Assembly (NCBI GenBank): GCA_004551945.1
Contig: SFPN01000011.1
Span: forward strand, 20,661-84,660
Source of the DNA: Clostridiales bacterium
Lineage (GTDB): Bacteria; Bacillota; Clostridia; Oscillospirales; Oscillospiraceae
Direction of reading: 5' to 3'
Length of the DNA: 64,000 bases
In this document: one piece after another, positions 57,459-64,000 of the stretch
Numbering within the stretch: position 1 is the stretch's first letter
How the letters are laid out: each line of letters opens with the position of its first letter
Notes under the pieces: generated by a model
Database searches by the model: none
Told to the model about the DNA's origin: nothing
The model's input: only the letters and a program-made list of their open reading frames with translations
Position numbers and translations under genes: made by a program

Positions 57459-57695
57459 TGGCATCTCCTCCCAGCTGTTTTCGTGTCAGGGCGCTTGACG
57501 CGTCCAGTTTCTTTAAGCAGGAAGTAAGACACACCGGTGGCCGATCTATCGCTTCGGTGGCCGAACGGACGCCCCTATGGGCGGCTCGTCCACTGACCGG
57601 GAATATCGGCCCGCCAAAGTGCCGTTACTACCGCCTGCGTCCATGGGTTCCACCTCACTTTGTTCTCAGGTTAGGATTCCACATAGAAATCCTTC
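57459..57695 (-). promoter_or_regulatory. Long structured mgtE leader
   Basis: Read on the minus strand: hairpin GGATT/AATCC right after the start site, then GTGAGGTGGAACCCATGG, a stem GGACG/CGTCC over CCC...GGGG, and two copies of CGGCCACCG. The length and folding suggest a cis-regulatory RNA, possibly Mg2+ sensing. It does not show the canonical M-box string GTTAGGTGAGGCTCC. Confidence 0.45.
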
Positions 57696-57698
57696 TTT

Positions 57699-57727
57699 AT
57701 TATATGAGTCAAATATTTTTTTGTCAA
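57699..57727 (-). promoter_or_regulatory. Sigma-A promoter of mgtE
   Basis: Minus strand TTGACA, 17 bases, TATAAT. Confidence 0.85.
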
Positions 57728-57832
57728 TCGCTTTTCGCGCCCGTCCGTCGAGAACTGACCCTTTGATTGACTTTTATAAACCTCCATGGTATCATAGGCG
57801 GGCAAACACCCACCCACTGGAAAGGAATCTCT

Positions 57833-59485
57833 ATGAAAAAGCGACTCTCCCTGCTGCTGGTCCTGGTTCTGCTGGCCATGCCCTGCACCGCCCTGGCCGC
57901 AGCGGGATATTCTGACGTACCAGCAGACAGTTGGGCGGTCTCTGACGTGCAGGCCGCCAAGGATTACGGCCTGATGGAGGGCACTGCCCCCGGGGTCTTC
58001 GGCTACGGCCACACCATCAGCCGGGCCCAGTTCGTCACGGTTCTCTGCCGGATGCTGGGCTGGGACACCAGCGCCGGCGCTGACCCCGGTTTTACGGACA
58101 CCAAGGGCCACTGGGCCGCTTCCTACTTAGCCGCCGCCGTGAAGAACGGCGCCATCGACCAGGGAGGCGCGTTCCGCCCCGACGCCCCCATCACCCGGGA
58201 GGACATGGCGGTGACGCTGGTCCGGGCTCTGGGCTACCAGGACATTGCCCAGAAAGCTGCCGGGTATCCCCTGCCCTTCACCGACGTAACCACCAACCGG
58301 GGTTACATCGTGGTGGCCTACGACATCGGCATGACCAACGGGGTCTCCGACACCCGTTTTGCCCCGGCCTCCTCCGCCACCCGGGAGCAGGCCGCCGCCA
58401 TGCTGGTGCGGATGTATGAAAAGTACACCGCAAAAACCAACTGGCTCCACGGCTTTTACGCCATCTCCTCCTATTCCCAGATCGGCCTGACCCAGGACAT
58501 GGACGCCGTCAGCCTGGGCTGGAGCCGGATGACCTACAGCACCGAGGCGGGTCCTGTGATGAACACCACCTCCTCCGGGGGCAACGTCTACGCCATCCCC
58601 GCAGGATACGAGGACGCAGTGGGCCAGCTCCAGGCCAACGGCTGCCAGCTGAACCTTTCGGTGTTTATGGACAACACCGGGGGCGGGCTCACCGCCCTGC
58701 TGAACAGCGCTGCCAGCCGGGAGACCGCCGCGGACCTGATCGTGGCCGAGGCCACCCGGGTCTATGACAAGCTGGGGGCTTCCCCCTACACCGGGGTCAC
58801 CATTGACTTTGAGGGTCTGTCTGGTTCCAGCAACCGGACCAACTTCGTCCAGTTTCTCACTGTCCTGTCCCAGCGGCTAAAGGCCAAGGGTCTGTCCCTG
58901 ACGGTGACCGTCATGCCCGCCACCGCCGACGGGGCCTACTACGACGGCTACGACTACCGGGCCATCGGCCGCCTGGCGGACAAGGTCATCCTCATGGCCC
59001 ACGACTACCAGCCCACCTCCCTGGCCGGGTTCCTGGGGACCACCTATTATAAGAACGCCGCTCTCACCCCCATCCAGTCGGTGTATGACTCCCTCCGGGC
59101 CGCCACGGACCCGGACACCGGCGTGGAGGATGTGTCCAAGCTGGCCCTGGCCATCAGCTGCTCCGCCACCGCCTGGCAGGTGGATGGCAGCGGCAAGCTG
59201 GTGAGCGAAACGCCCATCCACCCCGCCATGTCCACGGTGGCTTCCCGCCTCCAGCAGGGGGCGGTGATGGGCTGGTCGGAGACCTACCGCAACCCCTACC
59301 TGACCTACACCACCGAAAACGGCCAGAACATCTTCCTCTGGTATGAGGACAGCCGCAGCGTAGGGGAAAAGGTCCAGCTGGCCAAGCTCTTCGGCATCAC
59401 CTCCGTCTCCCTGTGGCGGCTGGGGACCATCCCCAACCTGACCGACGAGGCCCTGTACTTCAACGTGCTGGACGCCTGCACCTGA
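57833..59485 (+). CDS. SLH-anchored GH18-type glycosidase (YaaH/spore-cortex-hydrolase-like)
   Basis: 550 residues. Signal peptide (about 1-23), three SLH repeats (about 25-200), then a glycoside hydrolase family 18 barrel (about 205-550). The catalytic motif is GVTIDFEGLSG (Glu as acid, near 327). LMAHDYQP and VSLWRLG are typical of the YaaH/YdhD subgroup that acts on peptidoglycan-like glycans. Unlike the B12 proteins the SLH repeats are N-terminal. GGAAAGG precedes ATG 57833. Confidence 0.85.
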   Translation: MKKRLSLLLVLVLLAMPCTALAAAGYSDVPADSWAVSDVQAAKDYGLMEGTAPGVFGYGHTISRAQFVTVLCRMLGWDTSAGADPGFTDTKGHWAASYLAAAVKNGAIDQGGAFRPDAPITREDMAVTLVRALGYQDIAQKAAGYPLPFTDVTTNRGYIVVAYDIGMTNGVSDTRFAPASSATREQAAAMLVRMYEKYTAKTNWLHGFYAISSYSQIGLTQDMDAVSLGWSRMTYSTEAGPVMNTTSSGGNVYAIPAGYEDAVGQLQANGCQLNLSVFMDNTGGGLTALLNSAASRETAADLIVAEATRVYDKLGASPYTGVTIDFEGLSGSSNRTNFVQFLTVLSQRLKAKGLSLTVTVMPATADGAYYDGYDYRAIGRLADKVILMAHDYQPTSLAGFLGTTYYKNAALTPIQSVYDSLRAATDPDTGVEDVSKLALAISCSATAWQVDGSGKLVSETPIHPAMSTVASRLQQGAVMGWSETYRNPYLTYTTENGQNIFLWYEDSRSVGEKVQLAKLFGITSVSLWRLGTIPNLTDEALYFNVLDACT

Positions 59486-59497
59486 ACACACGAAAAA

Positions 59498-59537
59498 GCA
59501 CCACCGGGGCGATCGTTTGATCGCCCCGGTGGTGTGC
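59498..59537 (+). terminator. Intrinsic terminator
   Basis: GCACCACCGGGGCGATC / GATCGCCCCGGTGGTGTGC, a 17-bp stem after the GH18 gene and before the convergent flavodoxin gene. Confidence 0.8.
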
Positions 59538-59600
59538 GTATAGCCGCGAAAAGGAGTAAACGGAAAAGAAAGGATTCAATTTTTTAATCAAGAATCAGGA

Positions 59601-60020
59601 TTAGGCGCCGGCAATGGCCGCTCCCAGGGCGCGGCACTTGGCCAGGCCGTCGGCGTCAGGGGCCAGGTTGACGATCAGGGGATCGGCGCACAGCTGGGCG
59701 CCGGCCTTTTTCGTCCGCTCGGCCCAGTCCCGCATCCACTGGCCGTCGCCCCAATCGTAGGAGCCGAACAGGACCACCTTCTTGCCGGAGAGCTGCCCCT
59801 CCAGGGCGGTGAAGAAGGGCTCAAAGACGTCTTCCTCCAGGACCTCGTCCCCCATGGAGGGGCAGCCCAGCGCCAGACGGTCATACTGGGCAGCCTGGTC
59901 AGCGGTAATGTCGTTTACGTTCACGAGTTTGGCCTGGGAACCGGCTCCCTCCACCACGGCGGCAGCCATGGAAGCGGTGTTGCCCGTGCCAGACCAAAAG
60001 ATGACTGCAAGTTCGTTCAT
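59601..60020 (-). CDS. Flavodoxin
   Basis: 139-residue FMN electron carrier. The phosphate-binding loop is FWSGTGNTASMA, and the flavin-flanking loops are CPSMGDEVLEE and SYDWGDGQWM. It can replace ferredoxin when iron is short. The leader holds two DtxR-like palindromes, supporting iron control. AAGGAGG precedes the ATG. Confidence 0.92.
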   Translation of the reverse strand: MNELAVIFWSGTGNTASMAAAVVEGAGSQAKLVNVNDITADQAAQYDRLALGCPSMGDEVLEEDVFEPFFTALEGQLSGKKVVLFGSYDWGDGQWMRDWAERTKKAGAQLCADPLIVNLAPDADGLAKCRALGAAIAGA

Positions 60021-60098
60021 CGGTCTCAGCCTCCTTGCTGGTAAAAATCATGGGCGCTCGTCCCTCTGTGCGCATCAGAGGAAGGGCCTTCCCGCATC

Positions 60099-60118
60099 GG
60101 TTAGCTAAGGCTAACTAA
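60099..60118. promoter_or_regulatory. DtxR-like operator, site 1
   Basis: GGTTAGCTAAGGCTAACTAA: inverted repeat GTTAGC/GCTAAC resembling the TTAGGTTAGCCTAACCTAA consensus of iron- or manganese-dependent DtxR-family repressors. Confidence 0.6.
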
Positions 60119-60152
60119 TCTGTCAAGAAAAAGTGTACCTACCCCGGTACGC

Positions 60153-60171
60153 AAGTTAGCTTCAGCTAACC
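60153..60171. promoter_or_regulatory. DtxR-like operator, site 2
   Basis: AAGTTAGCTTCAGCTAACC: the same GTTAGC/GCTAAC arms, ten bases downstream of the -10 element, well placed to block transcription. Confidence 0.6.
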
Positions 60172-60180
60172 ACTGACGAA

Positions 60181-60209
60181 AGTATAGCACCTTTCTCCGC
60201 TGATGTCAA
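60181..60209 (-). promoter_or_regulatory. Sigma-A promoter of flavodoxin
   Basis: Minus strand TTGACA, 17 bases, TATACT. The leader to the start codon is about 150 bases. Confidence 0.8.
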
Positions 60210-60287
60210 CACCTTTTGGTGGTTCCGTCGAAAATCTCTTTCGTTTATTTGTTGAAAAACACCCTGGTTTCTGCCTGATATTTTTGC

Positions 60288-60293
60288 TATAAT
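60288..60293 (+). promoter_or_regulatory. Extended -10 promoter of the CarD-like gene
   Basis: TGCTATAATG: a TATAAT with upstream TG; the -35 is weak. Confidence 0.55.
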
Positions 60294-60368
60294 GTATAAG
60301 TGGCCTGGCATTCCCTTTCCTTGCCAGGCCTTTCCCTATCGTTGATCCGGACCGGAAGGAGGCCCTCT

Positions 60369-60884
60369 ATGGCAGAAGAATACCGCAAAGGCGACTACGT
60401 GAGTTATTCCTGCAACGGCGTCTGCCTTGTGGAAGACGTCCGAGTGGACGCACCCACCGGCAAAGGCGAACCCAAAACATTTTATATTCTCAAGCCCGTG
60501 GCTGACCAGGGCTCCACCATTTTTGTCCCCACCAGCAGCCCCGCTCTGCTGGCCAAGATGCAGCGGCTGCCCAGCCGGGGGGAGGTGGACGCGCTGATCC
60601 TCTCCACCAAGGAGTCCGCCCTGCCCTGGATCGAGGACCGGAAGGTCCGGGCCGCCAGCTTTCAGACCATCATCAAGGCCTGCAACCTGCGGGAGCTGCT
60701 GGAGCTGGTCAGCTGCATTTACCAGCACGGACAGGCTCTGAGCGCCAAGGGCAAAAAGCTCACCGCCGCCGACGAGGCCGCCATGCGCCGGGCGGAGGGG
60801 CTCATCGAAAACGAGCTGTCCTTCGTCCTCCAGCTCAGCGGCGACCAGGTGGGAACCTATATCCGGGAAAAGCTGGCGCTGTAA
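60369..60884 (+). CDS. CarD/CdnL-type transcription factor
   Basis: 171 residues. The N-terminal RNA-polymerase-interacting domain (about 5-60, YRKGDYVSYSCNGVCLVEDV...ILKPV) matches the CarD_CdnL_TRCF family. An all-helical C-terminal part (about 70-171) follows. Such proteins bind RNAP beta and stabilise open complexes at promoters such as those of rRNA. GGAAGGAGG precedes ATG 60369; the longer frame to 60300 runs to the promoter. Confidence 0.85.
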   Translation: MAEEYRKGDYVSYSCNGVCLVEDVRVDAPTGKGEPKTFYILKPVADQGSTIFVPTSSPALLAKMQRLPSRGEVDALILSTKESALPWIEDRKVRAASFQTIIKACNLRELLELVSCIYQHGQALSAKGKKLTAADEAAMRRAEGLIENELSFVLQLSGDQVGTYIREKLAL

Positions 60885-60941
60885 CCCGGCGGAAGCACGC
60901 CCCCGCCCTACCCATTCTCATCAGTACAGAGAGGAACGCCC

Positions 60942-61565
60942 GTGAACCTTGTTGATACGATTACAACCTATTTGATTGACACCTATGATCCCTCCGCCAT
61001 CATTCTGTACGGCTCCTTCGGGGACGGCAGCGCCAACGAGAACAGCGATTTTGACGCGCTGGTCATTGCAGATCACGGCAAAACCCACGATTCCTCCGTG
61101 ATTGGCGGCACGGTTCTCGATGTGTTTGTCTATCCAGCCGATGTGTTCCAGGGGGCATATGACCCGGAAGACTTTGTGCAGGTCTTTGACGGGAAGATCA
61201 TCCTGGACAAGACCGGAATCGCCCACCAGCTGCAAAGGCGGGTGCTGGAGCACATTGCCCAGACGCCCCTGAAAACAGCGGATGAGATTCAGCAGGAACT
61301 GGATTGGTGCGAGAAAATGCTGGCCCGCACCCTGCGGGGGGACGCGGAAGGCTACTACCGGTGGCACTGGCTTTTGTGCGACAGCCTGGAAATCTACTTT
61401 GACGTGAAACAGCTTCATTATTACGGCCCTAAAAAAGCCCTTCGCTTTGTGGCGCAGACAGACCCGGAGGCCTTTCGCCTCTATTCTCTGGCGCTGAAGG
61501 AGCTGAGCAGGGAGCCTCTTTCTGCGTGGGTCCGGTATCTCAGGCAGTTGTCGGATGCTTCATAA
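60942..61565 (+). CDS. Nucleotidyltransferase-fold protein
   Basis: 207 residues. The nucleotidyltransferase motif IILYGSFGDGSANENSDFDALVI (quoted in part; residues about 20-42) has the GS-x-x-x-G and SDxD features, and a third acidic strand VLDVFVYP follows. A helical C-terminal domain (about 100-207) resembles substrate-binding domains of MNT/aminoglycoside-type nucleotidyltransferases. GTG 60942 has GAGAGGA upstream. It lies 57 bases after the CarD-like gene and may share its transcript. No HEPN partner is seen next to it, so a toxin-antitoxin role is not supported. Confidence 0.75.
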   Translation: MNLVDTITTYLIDTYDPSAIILYGSFGDGSANENSDFDALVIADHGKTHDSSVIGGTVLDVFVYPADVFQGAYDPEDFVQVFDGKIILDKTGIAHQLQRRVLEHIAQTPLKTADEIQQELDWCEKMLARTLRGDAEGYYRWHWLLCDSLEIYFDVKQLHYYGPKKALRFVAQTDPEAFRLYSLALKELSREPLSAWVRYLRQLSDAS

Positions 61566-61578
61566 TTTCAAACCAGAC

Positions 61579-61619
61579 AAAAAATCCTCCGTATGGCCAG
61601 AGCCATACGAAGGATTTTT
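61579..61619 (+). terminator. Intrinsic terminator, bidirectional
   Basis: AAAAATCCTCCGTATGGC / GCCATACGAAGGATTTTT, between convergent nucleotidyltransferase and htpG genes. Confidence 0.88.
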
Positions 61620-61649
61620 GTTTTACAGATACCGCTTGTTGTGCCGGGA

Positions 61650-63557
61650 TTACTTCATGAGTCCGCAGACCAGCTCGGCGTACCGTGCGGGGTCGGGGAT
61701 GGGCAGGTCGGCGATGATGAGGGCCTGATTGTACAGGATCTCCACATAGGCGGCGGCCTTGTCCTTGTCGGTCTCGTAGGCTTCGCACAGGGCCTGGAAG
61801 GCGGAGGACTCCGGGTTCAACTCCAGCACCCGCTGGGCCTTCATGGGGTAGTCCCCTCTCATCTTGTGGAAGTACTTCTCCATCTCCAGGGAGATGGGGC
61901 CTTCGGCGGTGAGGCAGACGGAGCCGCTCTGGAGGATAGTGGACACCCGGACCTTGGACACCTGGTCCTTCAGGGTCTCCTGGGCAAACTCCAGAACCTC
62001 CTTGTGGTCCTTCTCCGCCTGCTCGGCGCTGGCCTTTTCCGCGTCGGTAATGGGCAGGGCGTCGTCGCTGGCCACGGAGATAAACTGCTTGTTATCGTAG
62101 TTCTCCAGCATTTGCAGCACGATCTCGTCCTCGGAGGCGATCAGGTAGAGAACCTCGTAGCCTGCCTTCAGCACGCGCTCGGCCTGGGGCATCTTGGCGG
62201 CGTTCTCCACGCTGTCGGCGCAGACGTAGTAGATCTTCTCCTGGGACTCGGGCATCCGCTCGGTGTACTCCTTCAGGGAGGTGAGCTTGTTCTCCTTGGA
62301 GGACCAGAACAGCAGCAGGTCCTTCACCACGTCCCGGTTGCCGCCGTAGGAGTTCATGAGGGAGTACTTAAACTGCATCCCGAAGGCGGACCAGAACTTC
62401 TCGTACTTCTCCCGGTCGTCCTTCATGAGTTTGGTCAGCTCGTTCTTGATCTTCTTCTCGATGTTGTTGGCGATGACCTTCAGCTGGCGGTCGTGCTGGA
62501 GCATCTCACGGGAGATGTTCAGGGACACGTCGGGGGTGTCCACAATGCCCTGGACGAAGCTGAAGTGGTCGGGCAGCAGGTCGGGGCACCGGTCCATAAT
62601 CATCACGCCGGAGGAGTAGAGCTGCAGGCCCTTCTTAAACTCGGTGGTGAAGAAGTTCATGGGAACCTGGCTGGGGATGAACAGCAGGGCCTTGTACTCG
62701 AAGTTGCCCTCGGCGGCCACGTGGATGGTGAGCAGAGGCTCCTGCCAGTCGCCGAACTTGGACTTGTAGAACTCGTTGTACTCCTCCTGGGTGACCTGGC
62801 TCTTGGGCCGCTGCCAGATGGGCACCATGGAGTTGACGGTCTCCCACTCCTTGACCATCTCGTACTCGGGCTTGTAGTCCTCTCCGGCGTCCTCGGGCTT
62901 GGGCTTCTGGCGGCTGTGCTCCATCTCCATGCGGATGGGGTAGCGGATGTAGTCGGAATACTTCTTCACCAGCTGGGACAGGGGGTAGGGACGGATGTAC
63001 TCGTCATAGTCCTCCTCGTCGCTGTTCTCCTTGATGTGCATGATCACATCGGTACCCACGGTGTCCTTCTGGCAGGGCTCGATGGTGTAGCCGTCCACGC
63101 CCTCGGACTCCCACTTCCAGGCGGTGTCGGCGCCGTAGGCCTTGGAGATAACAGTCACCTTGTCGGCCACCATGAAGGCGGAGTAGAAGCCCACACCGAA
63201 CTGGCCGATGATGTCCACCTCGGCGTCGTCGGCATTCTCGGTCTCCTTCTTGAACTGGAGGGAGCCGCTCTTGGCGATGGTGCCCAGGTTGTTCTCCATC
63301 TCCTCCTGGGTCATGCCGATGCCGTTGTCGGACACGGTGAGGGTGCGCTCGTCCTTGTCGGGGGTGACCACGATCTTGAAGTCCTCCCGGTTCAGGCCCA
63401 CCTTCTCGTCGGTGAGGGCCTTGTAGGCCAGCTTGTCGATGGCGTCGCTGGCGTTGGAAATGATCTCCCGCAGGAAGATCTCCTTATGGGTATAAATGGA
63501 ATTGATCATCAGATCCATGAGCCGCTGGGACTCTGCTTTAAACTGTTTCTTTTCCAT
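61650..63557 (-). CDS. htpG: Molecular chaperone HtpG (Hsp90)
   Basis: 635-residue ATP-dependent chaperone. The GHKL ATPase domain (about 1-215) has EIISNASDAIDKL, DNGIGMTQEEME and GQFGVGFYSAFMVADKV. The middle domain has the IPSQVPMNFFTTEFKKGLQLY block and the conserved Arg in VDTPDVSLNISREMLQ. The C-terminal dimerisation part completes it. It is directly controlled by a CIRCE element in its leader. Confidence 0.96.
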   Translation of the reverse strand: MEKKQFKAESQRLMDLMINSIYTHKEIFLREIISNASDAIDKLAYKALTDEKVGLNREDFKIVVTPDKDERTLTVSDNGIGMTQEEMENNLGTIAKSGSLQFKKETENADDAEVDIIGQFGVGFYSAFMVADKVTVISKAYGADTAWKWESEGVDGYTIEPCQKDTVGTDVIMHIKENSDEEDYDEYIRPYPLSQLVKKYSDYIRYPIRMEMEHSRQKPKPEDAGEDYKPEYEMVKEWETVNSMVPIWQRPKSQVTQEEYNEFYKSKFGDWQEPLLTIHVAAEGNFEYKALLFIPSQVPMNFFTTEFKKGLQLYSSGVMIMDRCPDLLPDHFSFVQGIVDTPDVSLNISREMLQHDRQLKVIANNIEKKIKNELTKLMKDDREKYEKFWSAFGMQFKYSLMNSYGGNRDVVKDLLLFWSSKENKLTSLKEYTERMPESQEKIYYVCADSVENAAKMPQAERVLKAGYEVLYLIASEDEIVLQMLENYDNKQFISVASDDALPITDAEKASAEQAEKDHKEVLEFAQETLKDQVSKVRVSTILQSGSVCLTAEGPISLEMEKYFHKMRGDYPMKAQRVLELNPESSAFQALCEAYETDKDKAAAYVEILYNQALIIADLPIPDPARYAELVCGLMK

Positions 63558-63591
63558 TTTTATTGTAAGCCTCCCAAAAAAGCGAATAGGG

Positions 63592-63618
63592 TTAGCACTC
63601 TTTTTCTATGAGTGCTAA
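63592..63618 (-). promoter_or_regulatory. CIRCE operator (HrcA site)
   Basis: TTAGCACTC, nine bases, GAGTGCTAA: a perfect CIRCE. It sits four bases after the -10 element of the htpG promoter, so HrcA binding would block transcription until heat shock. Confidence 0.95.
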
Positions 63619-63621
63619 CCC

Positions 63622-63650
63622 ATTATGCTACTGTCCGCAGAAAAATGCAA
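63622..63650 (-). promoter_or_regulatory. htpG promoter
   Basis: Minus strand TTGCAT, 17 bases, CATAAT, directly upstream of CIRCE. Confidence 0.75.
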
Positions 63651-63718
63651 GACCTTTTTTGAAATTTTTTCACTTTTCGGAGGGAAGTGCTAAAACTTTC
63701 TGAAATTCAGAGATCAAA

Positions 63719-63751
63719 AAGCAGGAGCGAGGGGACGCTCGCTCCTGCTTA
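63719..63751 (-). terminator. Terminator of a minus-strand transcript entering from the right edge
   Basis: AAGCAGGAGCGAG / CTCGCTCCTGCTT with TTTTT on the minus strand. Confidence 0.7.
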
Positions 63752-64000
63752 CGCGATGGTTTTCCCTTTCACGAAAGAAGAGTATTTATATCCCGCTTCC
63801 ACTGTATCAAGCAGAAAGCTTCTCATAAGAGACTGCCTCAGAAAGGGAAAACCCCTAGGATAGGCTCAGTGCGACCGGGACACAGTGAGCCAGACAACCA
63901 CTACAACCGCCTGTACGATCCCTGTCCAGAGAACCATTGGGCGGACAGGCTTTTTCCTGGTGAGAAAAATGATATGTAGTCATAATATGTTTTCAGGGTA
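63752..64000. other. Right edge, no confident gene
   Basis: About 250 bases. A minus-strand frame ending near 63871 encodes a short hydrophobic stretch (VLWTGIVQAVVVVVWLTV), possibly a very small membrane peptide, but it has no good ribosome site and its frame is closed to the right. Confidence 0.25.

Noticed and set aside
57620..57650. T-box-like string GGTGGAACC in the mgtE leader
   Set aside because: The string lies near the 5' end of the leader and no T-box stem I or terminator/antiterminator pair is present, and mgtE is not an amino-acid gene.
60942..61565. MNT/HEPN toxin-antitoxin system
   Set aside because: The nucleotidyltransferase has no adjacent HEPN partner and is longer than typical MNT antitoxins.

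Overview
The window looks like chromosome of a GC-rich anaerobic Bacillota, most likely a Clostridia member of the Oscillospiraceae type (Flavonifractor, Lawsonibacter or Intestinimonas-like). The reasons are strong Shine-Dalgarno sites and sigma-A promoters, many S-layer homology (SLH) proteins, the rplU-prp-rpmA order with an N-terminally extended L27, HrcA/CIRCE control, and anaerobic enzymes (thiolase, enoate-reductase-like flavoprotein, acyl-CoA dehydratase activase relative, flavodoxin). No rRNA, CRISPR array, prophage or insertion sequence was seen. There is one tRNA (Val, GAC).

Layout. 0-3.4 kb: end of an Ig-like surface protein and two tandem polysaccharide co-polymerase/BY-kinase fusions. 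3.6-9.1 kb: PHP phosphoesterase, FAD/Rieske oxidoreductase, SLH-anchored C69 dipeptidase, small multidrug export protein. 9.4-12.1 kb: two-component system. 12.3-18.1 kb: NhaC-type transporter, LuxR regulator, putrescine aminotransferase and aldehyde dehydrogenase, probably a putrescine-to-GABA module. 18.2-23 kb: SLH metallo-beta-lactamase protein, RelB/RelE-type toxin-antitoxin pair, MATE exporter and an unrecognised partner.

23.1-36.3 kb is the centrepiece. Two near-identical leaders, each with a sigma-A promoter, a cobalamin riboswitch and an intrinsic terminator, precede surface proteins built from the two halves of eukaryotic transcobalamin/intrinsic factor (an alpha/alpha toroid and the DUF4430 beta domain), here fused to SLH anchors. 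The second leader drives a compact six-gene operon that continues with a membrane-anchored DUF4430 protein, EcfT, a DUF1275 membrane protein, and a single polypeptide joining two ECF ATPases to a membrane S-component. I read this as a B12-repressed corrinoid capture-and-import system running from the S-layer to the cytoplasm.

36.4-64 kb: mostly housekeeping (HAD phosphatase, ObgE, L27/Prp/L21, PrmA, thiolase with divergent LuxR regulator, AlbA_2 protein, tRNA-Val, enoate-reductase-like flavoprotein, activase relative, aldo/keto reductase, S9/L13, TtcA-like enzyme, Crp/Fnr regulator, MgtE, SLH-GH18 protein, flavodoxin with DtxR-like operators, CarD-like regulator, nucleotidyltransferase, HtpG with CIRCE). 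Intergenic spaces hold three families of dispersed structured repeats. Two of these families are diverged copies whose stems are preserved by compensatory base changes.
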